NCBI GenBank assembly: GCA_023419605.1 | Contig: JAEZXR010000103.1 | Span: 41,731-105,730 of the forward strand | DNA: 64,000 nt | DNA from: Bacillota bacterium | Lineage (GTDB): Bacteria; Bacillota; Clostridia; Acetivibrionales; JAEZXR01 | Direction: 5' to 3' | Shown here: positions 34,405 through 42,709 of the stretch, in pieces | Numbering within the stretch: position 1 is the first letter of the stretch | Layout of the letters: each line of letters begins with the position of its first letter | Position numbers and translations under genes: made by a program | Notes under the pieces: model-generated | What the model saw: the letters and a program-made list of their open reading frames with translations, nothing else | Database searches by the model: none | Told to the model about the DNA's origin: nothing

Positions 34405-35079
34405 TTATTTTAAAGAAAATACTTTCAAATTTGCGTATTCGGCCACCAAGGGAGCCATCTGCCGGAATCCGATTTTTCCGCCTTCCAGACAAGGCCCATA
34501 GGTCGCGCCATCATCCACCCACCGGAAAATGGGAAGCCCCTGTATGGTAAAGGTAATTTCAGGTCCCCATTTTCTCAGCTGCATGGAATAGGGAGGGAGG
34601 GCATCTTCTACGGAAGGAATGGGATCCGCTCCCTGGCAAACCAGGTGGAAGCCATAACTCTTCCGCAGGTTGCAAGTATGAAAAGCCCTTTCCTCTGCCC
34701 ATTTCCGGCGGAAATAGGAAACATGGAAAGCATCGATGTCCCCATGGTGGTAGGCATCATACTCTCCTGTCCGAAGGGAAAGCGCCGGATCAAATAAATC
34801 TTCTCCGTTTCTTCCCCGTGCCGCAAAGAACAGGATGCAAAGTCCCGGCTCCTTCAGCGGCCAAAAATCCCATTCAATCTCCAGGTTTGAAGGAAAATCC
34901 CTGTCGCACCAGAAAACAAAGTTAGCCTTCTGTCCCAGTCCCGGGTCCATTTGATTTTCCATTCGAAGTCTTCTGTTAGGAAATGACAGCCTGGCACTTC
35001 CCTCCAGAATAAAATTTCTTATATCCTCCGGCGATGCCAAAGGATTTTCATAAATCAATGTTCGTGTTTCCCTATGCAT
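34405..35079 (-). CDS. YesU-like DUF1961 family protein
   Basis: A 224-residue protein of the DUF1961 family, like YesU of Bacillus subtilis, predicted to be a beta-sandwich with concanavalin-like fold. The ATG at 35079 overlaps the GH42 stop by 8 bases and has AAGGTGG upstream; the frame is open further upstream but only inside GH42. It starts HRETRTLIYENPLASPEDI, the usual N-terminus of the family. It is invariably found in rhamnogalacturonan loci but its role is not established; carbohydrate binding or a minor lyase/hydrolase activity is possible. Confidence 0.85.
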   Translation of the reverse strand: MHRETRTLIYENPLASPEDIRNFILEGSARLSFPNRRLRMENQMDPGLGQKANFVFWCDRDFPSNLEIEWDFWPLKEPGLCILFFAARGRNGEDLFDPALSLRTGEYDAYHHGDIDAFHVSYFRRKWAEERAFHTCNLRKSYGFHLVCQGADPIPSVEDALPPYSMQLRKWGPEITFTIQGLPIFRWVDDGATYGPCLEGGKIGFRQMAPLVAEYANLKVFSLK

Positions 35080-37060
35080 CCAAACGAACCACCTTGTACT
35101 CATATCTGCCGATTTCCAGCTTTCCGGAGGGCAGCACCCTATTTTCAAGAACATCCATTCCGGCACAAGGAAGACTCACAGTCCCTCCGTTTCCGTCCAT
35201 GTTAATCACCACCCAAAGGGTAAAGCCGTCTCCTCTGCGCGGAACTACCACAGTTCCTTCGGAAACATCCGTCCTTTCCTTGATTCCGGCTTCTTTCGCA
35301 TAGTGCAGTACCATAGCCTGCAGCATCCTGTTTCCTTCTTCTCCCAACGGCATGGAGCCAAGCATGACAATTTTTCCTCTTCCAATCCGATGTTCGGTGA
35401 CAAAGGCTTCTCCGGGAGTAAGCCCTCCTTCCACCGTTCCAAGTACGGCAGCCTGCACCGGACGGAAAACCGCACTCCACAACCCCAGAGGCGCTGTTAC
35501 TCCAAAAGCGCTGCCCATGCCGCCTGTACCATCCATGGGATATGTATACAGGGTTTCAACGCCTGCCAGGCTTTCCAGTCTCCCAAGGGCTGCATCCGTG
35601 TGAATGGTATGCTCTTCCGTTCTTCCTCCGGTCAGGGGACCTACAATCCATATTCCGCCCCTCTCAACGAAAGCCCTAGCTCTTTCACGATATTCATCGG
35701 ACACATAATGCATGAAGGGCGTCATCAGGATTTTATAACCTTCCAAATCCGTTCCTTCCAGAATCAGATCCCGGTGAATGCCCGTATTCAGCACCGTAGT
35801 ATAAAAATCTCCCATAATTCCCCGATAATTCAGCTTTTTGTGGGGCTCCGTCAGCAGGAAGGTTTTCGCCCTGTCCGAATAGGTGATTGCCAATTCCGCC
35901 GGGCATAACTTCGTCGATAACAGGAGGTCTTCCAGTTCCTCCCGGGCCTTTTCCACCTTCACTACTTCCTTATAGCCCAGGGTTGGCTTTCCCCATGCAC
36001 TGATCACAGCACCATGAATCTGCTCACATCCGGTCCTCTGCTGCCTCCACAGCCAATAACAGAATCCGTCTGCGCCCAGGGCATAGGCAGAAACCGCTTC
36101 TACAGCAAGATAGCCTTGGGGATGGACTCCGGGATACCGGTCCAGTGCACCGGTATGGGATGTACTGGTCTCCAGCACCCAAAAATTTTTCCCCTTCTTT
36201 ACATTTCTCCATAGGTCCGCATTGAACAAGTAGGCGCTATAGTTCGAACTGCTTGCATAGGTGTCATAGCCTGCTACATCCAGGTTTTTATACAGTCTTT
36301 CGTTATCTACGAAAAAGCCGATACTGCCATTGGTGGTGATGGGAACGTCAGAAAATTTTCGTATGGCCTCCGCCTGTTCATCTCCGAATTCTGCAATCTT
36401 TTCCCTGGAAAAGTTCCGGTACATGGTACTCAGGGAGGAATTATGAAGAAAAGGTACCGCCAGCGGCTGAGGAACTTGCTCAAAGCTCTGGTACAACTCG
36501 CTCCAGATCAGAGTGCCCCACTGCTGGTTCAAATTCTCAATCGTTCCGTACCGCTGCCGCAGCCACACATGCCACAACTCCTTACAGGTATCGCACATGC
36601 ATTCGCTCACATGGGATTTCAATTCATTGTCCAATTGCCACAGGATCACCCCGGGATGCTTTCCTACGGCCCGCGCCATGTGTTCGACGATAATTTCTGA
36701 CCGTTCTCTGAAATAAGGATGATTGGTACACACATGCTGCCTGGCGCCATGATGCATCCTTGTGCCGCTGGCATCAACCACCAGCGTTTCCGGGTTTCCG
36801 TCCGTCAGCCAGATGGGCGGCGTGACCGTCGGCGTACACAGGATGGTTTCGATTCCATTGCTATAGAACAAATCAACCATCTCCACCAGGAAGCTTGTAT
36901 CGATTTCATTCTCCATCGGTTCCAGCCGGCTCCAAAGAAATTCACCCATGCGGACCACATTGATACCTGCTGCCTTCATGTGCACAATATCCTGGTCAAT
37001 AATTTCCCTGCTCCAAAGTTCAGGGTAATAGGCTGCGCCGTGGTAAAGTTTTTTGATCAT
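35072..37060 (-). CDS. GH42 beta-galactosidase (YesZ-like)
   Basis: A 662-residue GH42 enzyme with three domains: a TIM barrel (1-390), a trimerisation domain (about 390-600) and a small C-terminal beta domain. The acid/base is E146 (QLDNELK) and the nucleophile E297 (VLETST). The zinc-type cysteine cluster of this family is present (HVC near 110, then CMCDTC near 154). It has no signal peptide and probably removes galactose side chains from imported rhamnogalacturonan. AAGGAGA precedes the ATG at 37060. It is followed with overlap by the DUF1961 gene. Confidence 0.92.
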   Translation of the reverse strand: MIKKLYHGAAYYPELWSREIIDQDIVHMKAAGINVVRMGEFLWSRLEPMENEIDTSFLVEMVDLFYSNGIETILCTPTVTPPIWLTDGNPETLVVDASGTRMHHGARQHVCTNHPYFRERSEIIVEHMARAVGKHPGVILWQLDNELKSHVSECMCDTCKELWHVWLRQRYGTIENLNQQWGTLIWSELYQSFEQVPQPLAVPFLHNSSLSTMYRNFSREKIAEFGDEQAEAIRKFSDVPITTNGSIGFFVDNERLYKNLDVAGYDTYASSSNYSAYLFNADLWRNVKKGKNFWVLETSTSHTGALDRYPGVHPQGYLAVEAVSAYALGADGFCYWLWRQQRTGCEQIHGAVISAWGKPTLGYKEVVKVEKAREELEDLLLSTKLCPAELAITYSDRAKTFLLTEPHKKLNYRGIMGDFYTTVLNTGIHRDLILEGTDLEGYKILMTPFMHYVSDEYRERARAFVERGGIWIVGPLTGGRTEEHTIHTDAALGRLESLAGVETLYTYPMDGTGGMGSAFGVTAPLGLWSAVFRPVQAAVLGTVEGGLTPGEAFVTEHRIGRGKIVMLGSMPLGEEGNRMLQAMVLHYAKEAGIKERTDVSEGTVVVPRRGDGFTLWVVINMDGNGGTVSLPCAGMDVLENRVLPSGKLEIGRYEYKVVRLDA

Positions 37061-37114
37061 GGAAATCTCCTTTAGTAAAATCATTTTCGCGATTTATATA
37101 TTGATTTTGCAGGA

Positions 37115-37146
37115 AAAAGATAGGCGTATATACGCCTATCTTTTTT
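37115..37146 (-). terminator. Rho-independent terminator after binding-protein gene
   Basis: GATAGGCGTATATACGCCTATC is a perfect palindrome followed on the minus strand by TTTTT. It lies between the binding lipoprotein gene and GH42, so expression of the enzymes may be lower than that of the transporter. Confidence 0.85.
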
Positions 37147-37164
37147 CCGTTTCAACACCTTCAG

Positions 37165-38721
37165 TTATTTCTTGGCTTTTGCGTACGCTGCTGTGTATTC
37201 TTCGATGGCTTTATCTCCGCCGGATTTTTTCCATTGTTCGATAGCCTGGTTAAACTGGTCTTCACTCATCTGTCCCATAATAAACTTAAACTGCGCTTCA
37301 TTGATGATCTTGTCAAGGTTTGCCTTATTTGAGGTATAGGAATCGGACATCAGCGGTGTGGACACATTGGGTATCAGGTCCGTTGTAGCAAAGGTATTCC
37401 GATCTTTCTGCAGCCGCATGCCGATATCATCGTCCGCCGCCATGTAGGCAAGATTTCCGCTCATACCCATCTGTCCATAAGAGGCCACTTCCTTTTTATT
37501 TACGTTGGCATCAATGGATTTGATAAATTTATCCTGGAATAGGGTAAAATGTTTGCCTTCGATACCGTTATTAATCAAACGCTGTCCTTCCTGGCTCTGT
37601 AATTTGTCAAACACACTGAGAAGGTCTTTCAGCCTCGCTTCATCCTTTACCGTCTGTTTCGGGAAAACAAAACCGCCGCTCATACCATCCTCTGCGGGGA
37701 TTCTGGGTTTTCCATCGGGTCCTTTCAAATAGGTGTACTCAAAGATATCGCCCCGCTTTACATTGGCATCTGCCTGCTGCTTTTGCTTCAGCAGCGGGTC
37801 AGCGGTTCCGGGAATCCCATAGTTCAGCCAGAGTCCGGACTTTTCCTTATCCACAAAATCTGTAACCTGCTGTGTGGTTTTTGTAATGGCAAAATCGGAG
37901 CTGATGAGCTTCTCATCAAACATACGCTTCAGCCACTTCATGGTGTCCATGTATTCTTTCGTCATAAAGTTTGGAACAACCTTACCATCCTTGACGCCCC
38001 ATTTGTTGGGTCCGCCGAAAGCAGTTACCAGTGCATCGAAGCAGTCGATTTCATTATTTACGGTACCCAGGAGTAAACCGATGGTATCATTTTTACCGTT
38101 TCCATCAAAGTCTCCGGTACCAAAGGCTTTCGCCATGGCATATAGGTTCTCGATGGTATCGGGTGCTTTCAGGCCTGCTTTCTTGGCCCAGTCGGCACGG
38201 TAGGCAACCAGCTTCCTTTTGAGTATTCTTTCTCTGGGAAGTACATACTGTTTTCCTTCCAAACTGGAGTTTGTGATGACAATGGGGTTGAAATTTTTAA
38301 AATTCGGATATTTATCCATGTAGGAAGTCAAATCCCAGAACATGCCGGCTCTTGCTCCATTGACATACACCGACAGCTTGAGGTCCGGTACTACCAGGGC
38401 ATCCGGCAGCTGATTGGACGCCATCAATACATTGAATTTATCATTATAGGATATCATCGGGGTCCATTCGATCTTAAAGTCGGCATTGGCCAGCTTATTC
38501 AATTCCGGCAGCAGCGGAGCATCGGCAGGAACCTCATCACTGTAAGGAAGAATCAGCTTTACCTCTACAGGTTTTTTCGTCTCATTCGCTGCCGGTGTCG
38601 GACTCGTAGTGCCCCCACCGTTTTGAGTTCCTTTACCGCAGCCGGCCAGCAGCCCTGTAGCTAGCGCGACGGTACAAACCAAAGCAGTAATTTTTGTAAA
38701 AACATTCATTTTTCTAACCAT
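37165..38721 (-). CDS. CUT1 sugar ABC transporter binding lipoprotein (YesO-like position)
   Basis: A 518-residue lipoprotein with lipobox LLAGC (Cys28), a short T/P/G-rich linker and an LplA-type binding domain. AAGGAGG precedes the ATG. It follows its two permeases and precedes the rhamnogalacturonan enzymes, so it probably binds unsaturated rhamnogalacturonan oligosaccharides as YesO does. It is not closely similar to the pair at 15-21 kb or to the two at 43.9 and 62.2 kb. Confidence 0.88.
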   Translation of the reverse strand: MVRKMNVFTKITALVCTVALATGLLAGCGKGTQNGGGTTSPTPAANETKKPVEVKLILPYSDEVPADAPLLPELNKLANADFKIEWTPMISYNDKFNVLMASNQLPDALVVPDLKLSVYVNGARAGMFWDLTSYMDKYPNFKNFNPIVITNSSLEGKQYVLPRERILKRKLVAYRADWAKKAGLKAPDTIENLYAMAKAFGTGDFDGNGKNDTIGLLLGTVNNEIDCFDALVTAFGGPNKWGVKDGKVVPNFMTKEYMDTMKWLKRMFDEKLISSDFAITKTTQQVTDFVDKEKSGLWLNYGIPGTADPLLKQKQQADANVKRGDIFEYTYLKGPDGKPRIPAEDGMSGGFVFPKQTVKDEARLKDLLSVFDKLQSQEGQRLINNGIEGKHFTLFQDKFIKSIDANVNKKEVASYGQMGMSGNLAYMAADDDIGMRLQKDRNTFATTDLIPNVSTPLMSDSYTSNKANLDKIINEAQFKFIMGQMSEDQFNQAIEQWKKSGGDKAIEEYTAAYAKAKK

Positions 38722-38786
38722 TATGAAAACCTCCTTTTATTTTATATATAAAGATGATGCTTCTTACTGCGTAATAATTTGAAGTC

Positions 38787-39662
38787 TCACCCTTTAACCG
38801 AACCTAACAAAATGCCCTGTGTAAAATGCTTTTGAACAAAAGGATATACAATCAGAATGGGTACCGTTGCGATGGTGATAATACACATCCGGATAATATC
38901 CTGCGGCGGTGTGTAATCTTCATTCATCAATAAGGTATTTCCAATCTGGGAGTTTGCGGAAGCGACGATCATGCGGAGCACCACCTGAACCGGCCACTTT
39001 TTCGCATCATTAATGTAAAGAACATAGCCGAACCAGGAATTCCAGTGTCCTACGGCAAAGATTACCGTAAAGGTGGCCAACAGGGGCACTGAAATGGGGA
39101 GAATAATACTGCCCAAGATTCTCAGGTCACTGCATCCGTCGATTTTTGCCGACTCTTCCAGTTCCTCCGGCAGCTGCTGGAAAAAGTTTTTAAAAATAAT
39201 CAGGTTAAAGGCACTGATGGCGGAGGGAAGCAGGGGTGCTGCATAGGTATTCAGCAAATGCAGCTTCTGAACCAGAATATAACCCGGAATCATACCTCCG
39301 CTAAACACCAGGGTAAAGGTAACCATCAGCATAAGCACCTTATGGCCCAGAATCCTTTTGTGTGCCAGAGGATATGCCATCAAGGCCGTCATTCCCACAT
39401 TCAGCATCGTACCTACCACAGTAACAAAAACCGATACGAATAAACTCCGGGTAATGGTACTGGTGGAGAATATATATTTATACGCCATGAGGGTGGGCTT
39501 TTTCGGAAAGAGTATAAAATTATATTTTATTAATTCCTCCGGCGGTGTAAAAGACGCAGAAACTACATAAACGAATGGAATCACACAAATGATACCCAGC
39601 AACAGCAATACTGCATAATTAAAACAGTCAAAGGCTCTACTTCCAATACTCGGTTTTATCAA
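38787..39662 (-). CDS. CUT1 sugar ABC transporter permease (YesQ/LplC-like)
   Basis: A 291-residue permease with six membrane segments and an EAA loop (EESAKIDGCSDLRILGSIILP). It begins with TTG at 39662, eight bases after GAGGTG; no ATG fits as well. The C-terminus HFTQGILLGSVKG is typical. It pairs with the permease encoded just upstream. Confidence 0.9.
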   Translation of the reverse strand: MIKPSIGSRAFDCFNYAVLLLLGIICVIPFVYVVSASFTPPEELIKYNFILFPKKPTLMAYKYIFSTSTITRSLFVSVFVTVVGTMLNVGMTALMAYPLAHKRILGHKVLMLMVTFTLVFSGGMIPGYILVQKLHLLNTYAAPLLPSAISAFNLIIFKNFFQQLPEELEESAKIDGCSDLRILGSIILPISVPLLATFTVIFAVGHWNSWFGYVLYINDAKKWPVQVVLRMIVASANSQIGNTLLMNEDYTPPQDIIRMCIITIATVPILIVYPFVQKHFTQGILLGSVKG

Positions 39663-39690
39663 CTTTTTTCACCTCTCTACATGTTTAGTA

Positions 39691-40650
39691 TTAGTAAATA
39701 CCCTCTTCTCCAAACTTTTTGGCCACATTGTTCGCCAGCAATACCAGAATCAAGGAAGCAACCGACTTAAACAATCCTACGGCGGAAGTATAACTCAACT
39801 GCCCATTGGATATCCCCATAGTATACACGTAGGTGTCAAAAACTTCTCCTACGTTCTGGTTCAGAGGGTTGATCATCAGGAATATCTGTTCGAAACCGGA
39901 ATCCAGAAAGTTCCCCAGCCTTAGAATCAATAATGTAACAATAGTGCTTCGTATGGCCGGAATGGTAATGTTCCATAGCTGCTGCCAACGGTTTGCACCA
40001 TCCATTTGCGCCGCTGCGTAGAGTTCCGGATTAACTCCCGCAAGGGCCGCAAGGAATATAATGGTTCCCCATCCAGTTTCTTTCCACATGACCTGCGCCG
40101 TGATGAGGGGTCTAAACCAGGCTTCGCTGGACAGGAAGTTGATTTTTGCTCCTCCTGTGGAAGTGATCATATTATTGACCACACCGCTGTCTCCATTAAA
40201 CAAGGTATAGGTAATGGAGGCGATGACCACCCAGGATAAAAAGTGCGGAATGTAGACTAGGGTCTGCACTGTTCTTTTAAACCACATCCGCTTTACTTCA
40301 TGCAGCATCAGGGCAACGATTATGGGAAGAGGAAAATAAAATACGATATTGTAAAGTGCCAATATCATGGTGTTTTTCAATAGCATCAAAAATGCCTGAT
40401 CCGAGAAAAACCTTTTAAAGTGTGCCAAGCCTACCCATTTGCTTTTAAAGAAACCTAAAAAAGGTTGATAATCCTGAAAAGCAGAAACAAGTCCCAGCAT
40501 GGGTCCATATCGAAATACCAGAAAGAACAGGACACCCGGCAGCAGCATCGCATAAAGCCATCGGTCTGCAACGAGTCTTCCAAGAATTCTGGATCTTTTG
40601 CTTTTATTCCGTATAGGTTTGGTACTGATGTTATATTCCAAACGATTCAA
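39691..40650 (-). CDS. CUT1 sugar ABC transporter permease (YesP/LplB-like)
   Basis: A 319-residue permease with an N-terminal cytosolic basic segment, six membrane helices and an EAA loop (AAQMDGANRWQQLWNITIP). The best start is the TTG at 40650, seven bases after AAGGAGG; a frame 13 codons longer would place the ribosome binding site inside the gene. It is the first gene of the YesPQO-like transporter operon. Confidence 0.88.
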   Translation of the reverse strand: MNRLEYNISTKPIRNKSKRSRILGRLVADRWLYAMLLPGVLFFLVFRYGPMLGLVSAFQDYQPFLGFFKSKWVGLAHFKRFFSDQAFLMLLKNTMILALYNIVFYFPLPIIVALMLHEVKRMWFKRTVQTLVYIPHFLSWVVIASITYTLFNGDSGVVNNMITSTGGAKINFLSSEAWFRPLITAQVMWKETGWGTIIFLAALAGVNPELYAAAQMDGANRWQQLWNITIPAIRSTIVTLLILRLGNFLDSGFEQIFLMINPLNQNVGEVFDTYVYTMGISNGQLSYTSAVGLFKSVASLILVLLANNVAKKFGEEGIY

Positions 40651-41022
40651 ATGCAATCCCTCCTTGAAGTGATAGCTTGATTCTACCACCCATTCCTGTT
40701 GGAATCCATAGTCACCAAAGCGACATATTGAATTTCCTTACTGCTTTTTGGCTCAAACCGTTTGTTTCCAGGGTTTAGCGGGCATTTGCCCTGCTTATCC
40801 CCCATTGATTGCATCGAATAGTCATTATAGCGACATACCTTTATTTTTGATTATATTTAATTATGTCCTACGAAAAAAAAGTCCCTATGCATTTCCTCGA
40901 GGAAATGCATAGGGACTTTTCAAACATCTACGCATATACTTTTATTTTTATTGTAATTTGTTTCACTAACATTATTATCGGGTTTTACCTCCCCAGTTCA
41001 TCGGGCATACCATTTCCAAGCC
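40651..41022. promoter_or_regulatory. regulatory gap upstream of the YesPQO-like operon
   Basis: Two direct repeats of a 20-base sequence (ATAGTCAYNANAGCGACATA) lie at 40708-40727 and 40818-40837, exactly 110 bases apart. A palindrome CAAACCGTTTG is at 40754-40764, resembling the site before araB. A TATAAT on the minus strand (40824-40829) falls in one repeat, but its -35 is poor, which would suit an activator-dependent promoter. Confidence 0.5.
40873..40920 (-). terminator. Rho-independent terminator
   Basis: AGTCCCTATGCATTTCC/GGAAATGCATAGGGACT, a perfect 17-base stem followed on the minus strand by eight T. It closes the transcript carrying the unknown protein at 41023. Confidence 0.92.
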
Positions 41023-42693
41023 TCACTCCAGCTTGATATACACATGATTTTCGCCGGGTTCCAATCTTAAAAACAAAATCATGAACCTGTCTGTACATAC
41101 TACGCTTTTATTATCTTTTACATTCACGGCAAGTTCTTCAGGTATGTCCCATACCACCAGCGGGTATTCCCTATACTCTCTATCTGCCGTCAGGATTGCT
41201 GTATAGACCCATCCGCCCTCCTGCCTGCTGATAACCTCCCCGGAAATTTGCAAACCTCCGTATTTCTCTTCCGGATAGCTGTCTACCTCCTTAATCGCAT
41301 AGGCTTTTTTATAGTTATAAACACGGTAGGGTTTCCGATGGGGTTGCTGGTAAAAAATTTGATAATCACTATTGTAAAAAGCCCCATGAGGAGGATACTT
41401 CCCCTGATAGTTACCCCAGTCCTGTGGCTTTTCAACGGGTCCGTTGAATCGAACCTTATCCTGGCAGGTCAACACGTCATTGAGATACAGCATTTGTGAA
41501 GGCTGTTCACAGGGACTGTATTTAAGATTCAGCCAGGAAGTAATCTCCTGTAAGGTTGCTACGGTGACTTCCTCTTTTACCTGTCGGAGAAAAGCCTCCA
41601 GGTATTGGTTATCCTTTTCATGATGTGTGTCATGGTCTTCCTGATGCAGCAAAAACACAAAGAAACCATTCTGCTGCAAATTGGCTTTGTATTCTCTCAG
41701 CATCCGTATATAGTAATCCTGTTGATGGTCCATAATCCCGTTAATCCGGATATCATCGGGGTCCGTGCTGAACATTACAGAGCCGCTGGGTCCTGTGGGT
41801 GTATGAACCGTATTGATCAGATCCCTTGTGGTCCATTGAAAGGCCCATAGGTCCGATGCATACCGACAGGGTATTTTTATATTTTCCCGGTCCGGCTTAT
41901 ACATGTCCCAGGGCGCACCCCGGTGAAACATGCTGCTGTCACAGGTAAAATGATCATACCCGATTCCCCATATTCCTTTCATTTCCATGGCTTCCGCTGC
42001 TTTAACAAAATTGCTTCCGACGCCTCCTATCCACTGGTCGATACCAACAATTTCCGTATAGAAGTCAAAATTCCGCTCTACCTCTTCTACAGAACTTCTC
42101 AGAAAATCCAATGTTTCTTCCGGCGTGCTGTTTATATTGTAATTTAATGGATTATGATGAAAATAAGAGGTGGGCATTACACCGTAATCATCTCCGAAGA
42201 CCGCATGCCACTCTTCCAGTTTACTCTTTGCTTCCTTCGCTACTACCGGATCTATGAGCCAGGTGATGGGAACACCTAGTTTGTGGTAGATGGGTTCCAA
42301 TGTTCTGCAAGTTCTTTTGAAGGCGTGTCCGATGATATTCCTGTACTTTTCATCATCACAACCCCGTAATAAATTCTCCGGATCAAATCCGCAGTGTGCA
42401 TTACTGGAAATAACCATACAAAGAAAAAATTCCTTTTCCTCAAAGACAACACACGGAATTTCATACAGGGCGCTGCCAATTCTCACTTTTACCAAGCCCC
42501 TGCCTTTATGCAGGCCTCTGAAAAACAAATCGACGGTACTCTCTTGAGGGACAATATTCACAAACTCCAAAATTTCGCAGGTTTCAACCACCTCGGCACA
42601 GCAAAGGCTTCCTTCCGTACGAATGGACGCCTTTGCTGTACGGCCTTTAATACATACAATTTTAGGACATGCCTTGCTATTCGCTTTACTCAT
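41023..42693 (-). CDS. unrecognised 556-residue protein, possibly a deacetylase/GH57-like barrel enzyme
   Basis: I do not recognise the family with confidence. Residues about 90-400 read like an enzyme barrel: a Cys/His-rich strand (VISSNAHCGFDP), LGVPITWLIDPVV, SYFHHNPLNYN, GIGYDHFTCDSS, SGSVMFSTDPDDI and FFVFLLHQEDHDTHHE, with many conserved-looking His, Asp and Glu residues suggesting metal binding. The pattern recalls polysaccharide deacetylases. The C-terminal 100 residues look like a beta domain. There is no signal peptide, so it acts in the cytosol. It starts 17 bases after a GH105 gene and is followed by a strong terminator, which ties it to unsaturated pectin oligomers. Confidence 0.7.
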   Translation of the reverse strand: MSKANSKACPKIVCIKGRTAKASIRTEGSLCCAEVVETCEILEFVNIVPQESTVDLFFRGLHKGRGLVKVRIGSALYEIPCVVFEEKEFFLCMVISSNAHCGFDPENLLRGCDDEKYRNIIGHAFKRTCRTLEPIYHKLGVPITWLIDPVVAKEAKSKLEEWHAVFGDDYGVMPTSYFHHNPLNYNINSTPEETLDFLRSSVEEVERNFDFYTEIVGIDQWIGGVGSNFVKAAEAMEMKGIWGIGYDHFTCDSSMFHRGAPWDMYKPDRENIKIPCRYASDLWAFQWTTRDLINTVHTPTGPSGSVMFSTDPDDIRINGIMDHQQDYYIRMLREYKANLQQNGFFVFLLHQEDHDTHHEKDNQYLEAFLRQVKEEVTVATLQEITSWLNLKYSPCEQPSQMLYLNDVLTCQDKVRFNGPVEKPQDWGNYQGKYPPHGAFYNSDYQIFYQQPHRKPYRVYNYKKAYAIKEVDSYPEEKYGGLQISGEVISRQEGGWVYTAILTADREYREYPLVVWDIPEELAVNVKDNKSVVCTDRFMILFLRLEPGENHVYIKLE

Positions 42694-42709
42694 CTATTTT
42701 CTCCCGGAA

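Noticed and set aside
40754..40764. Firm call of a CcpA cre site before the permease operon
   Set aside because: Only the centre fits; the outer WTG and CAW positions do not, so it is mentioned only as a similar palindrome.
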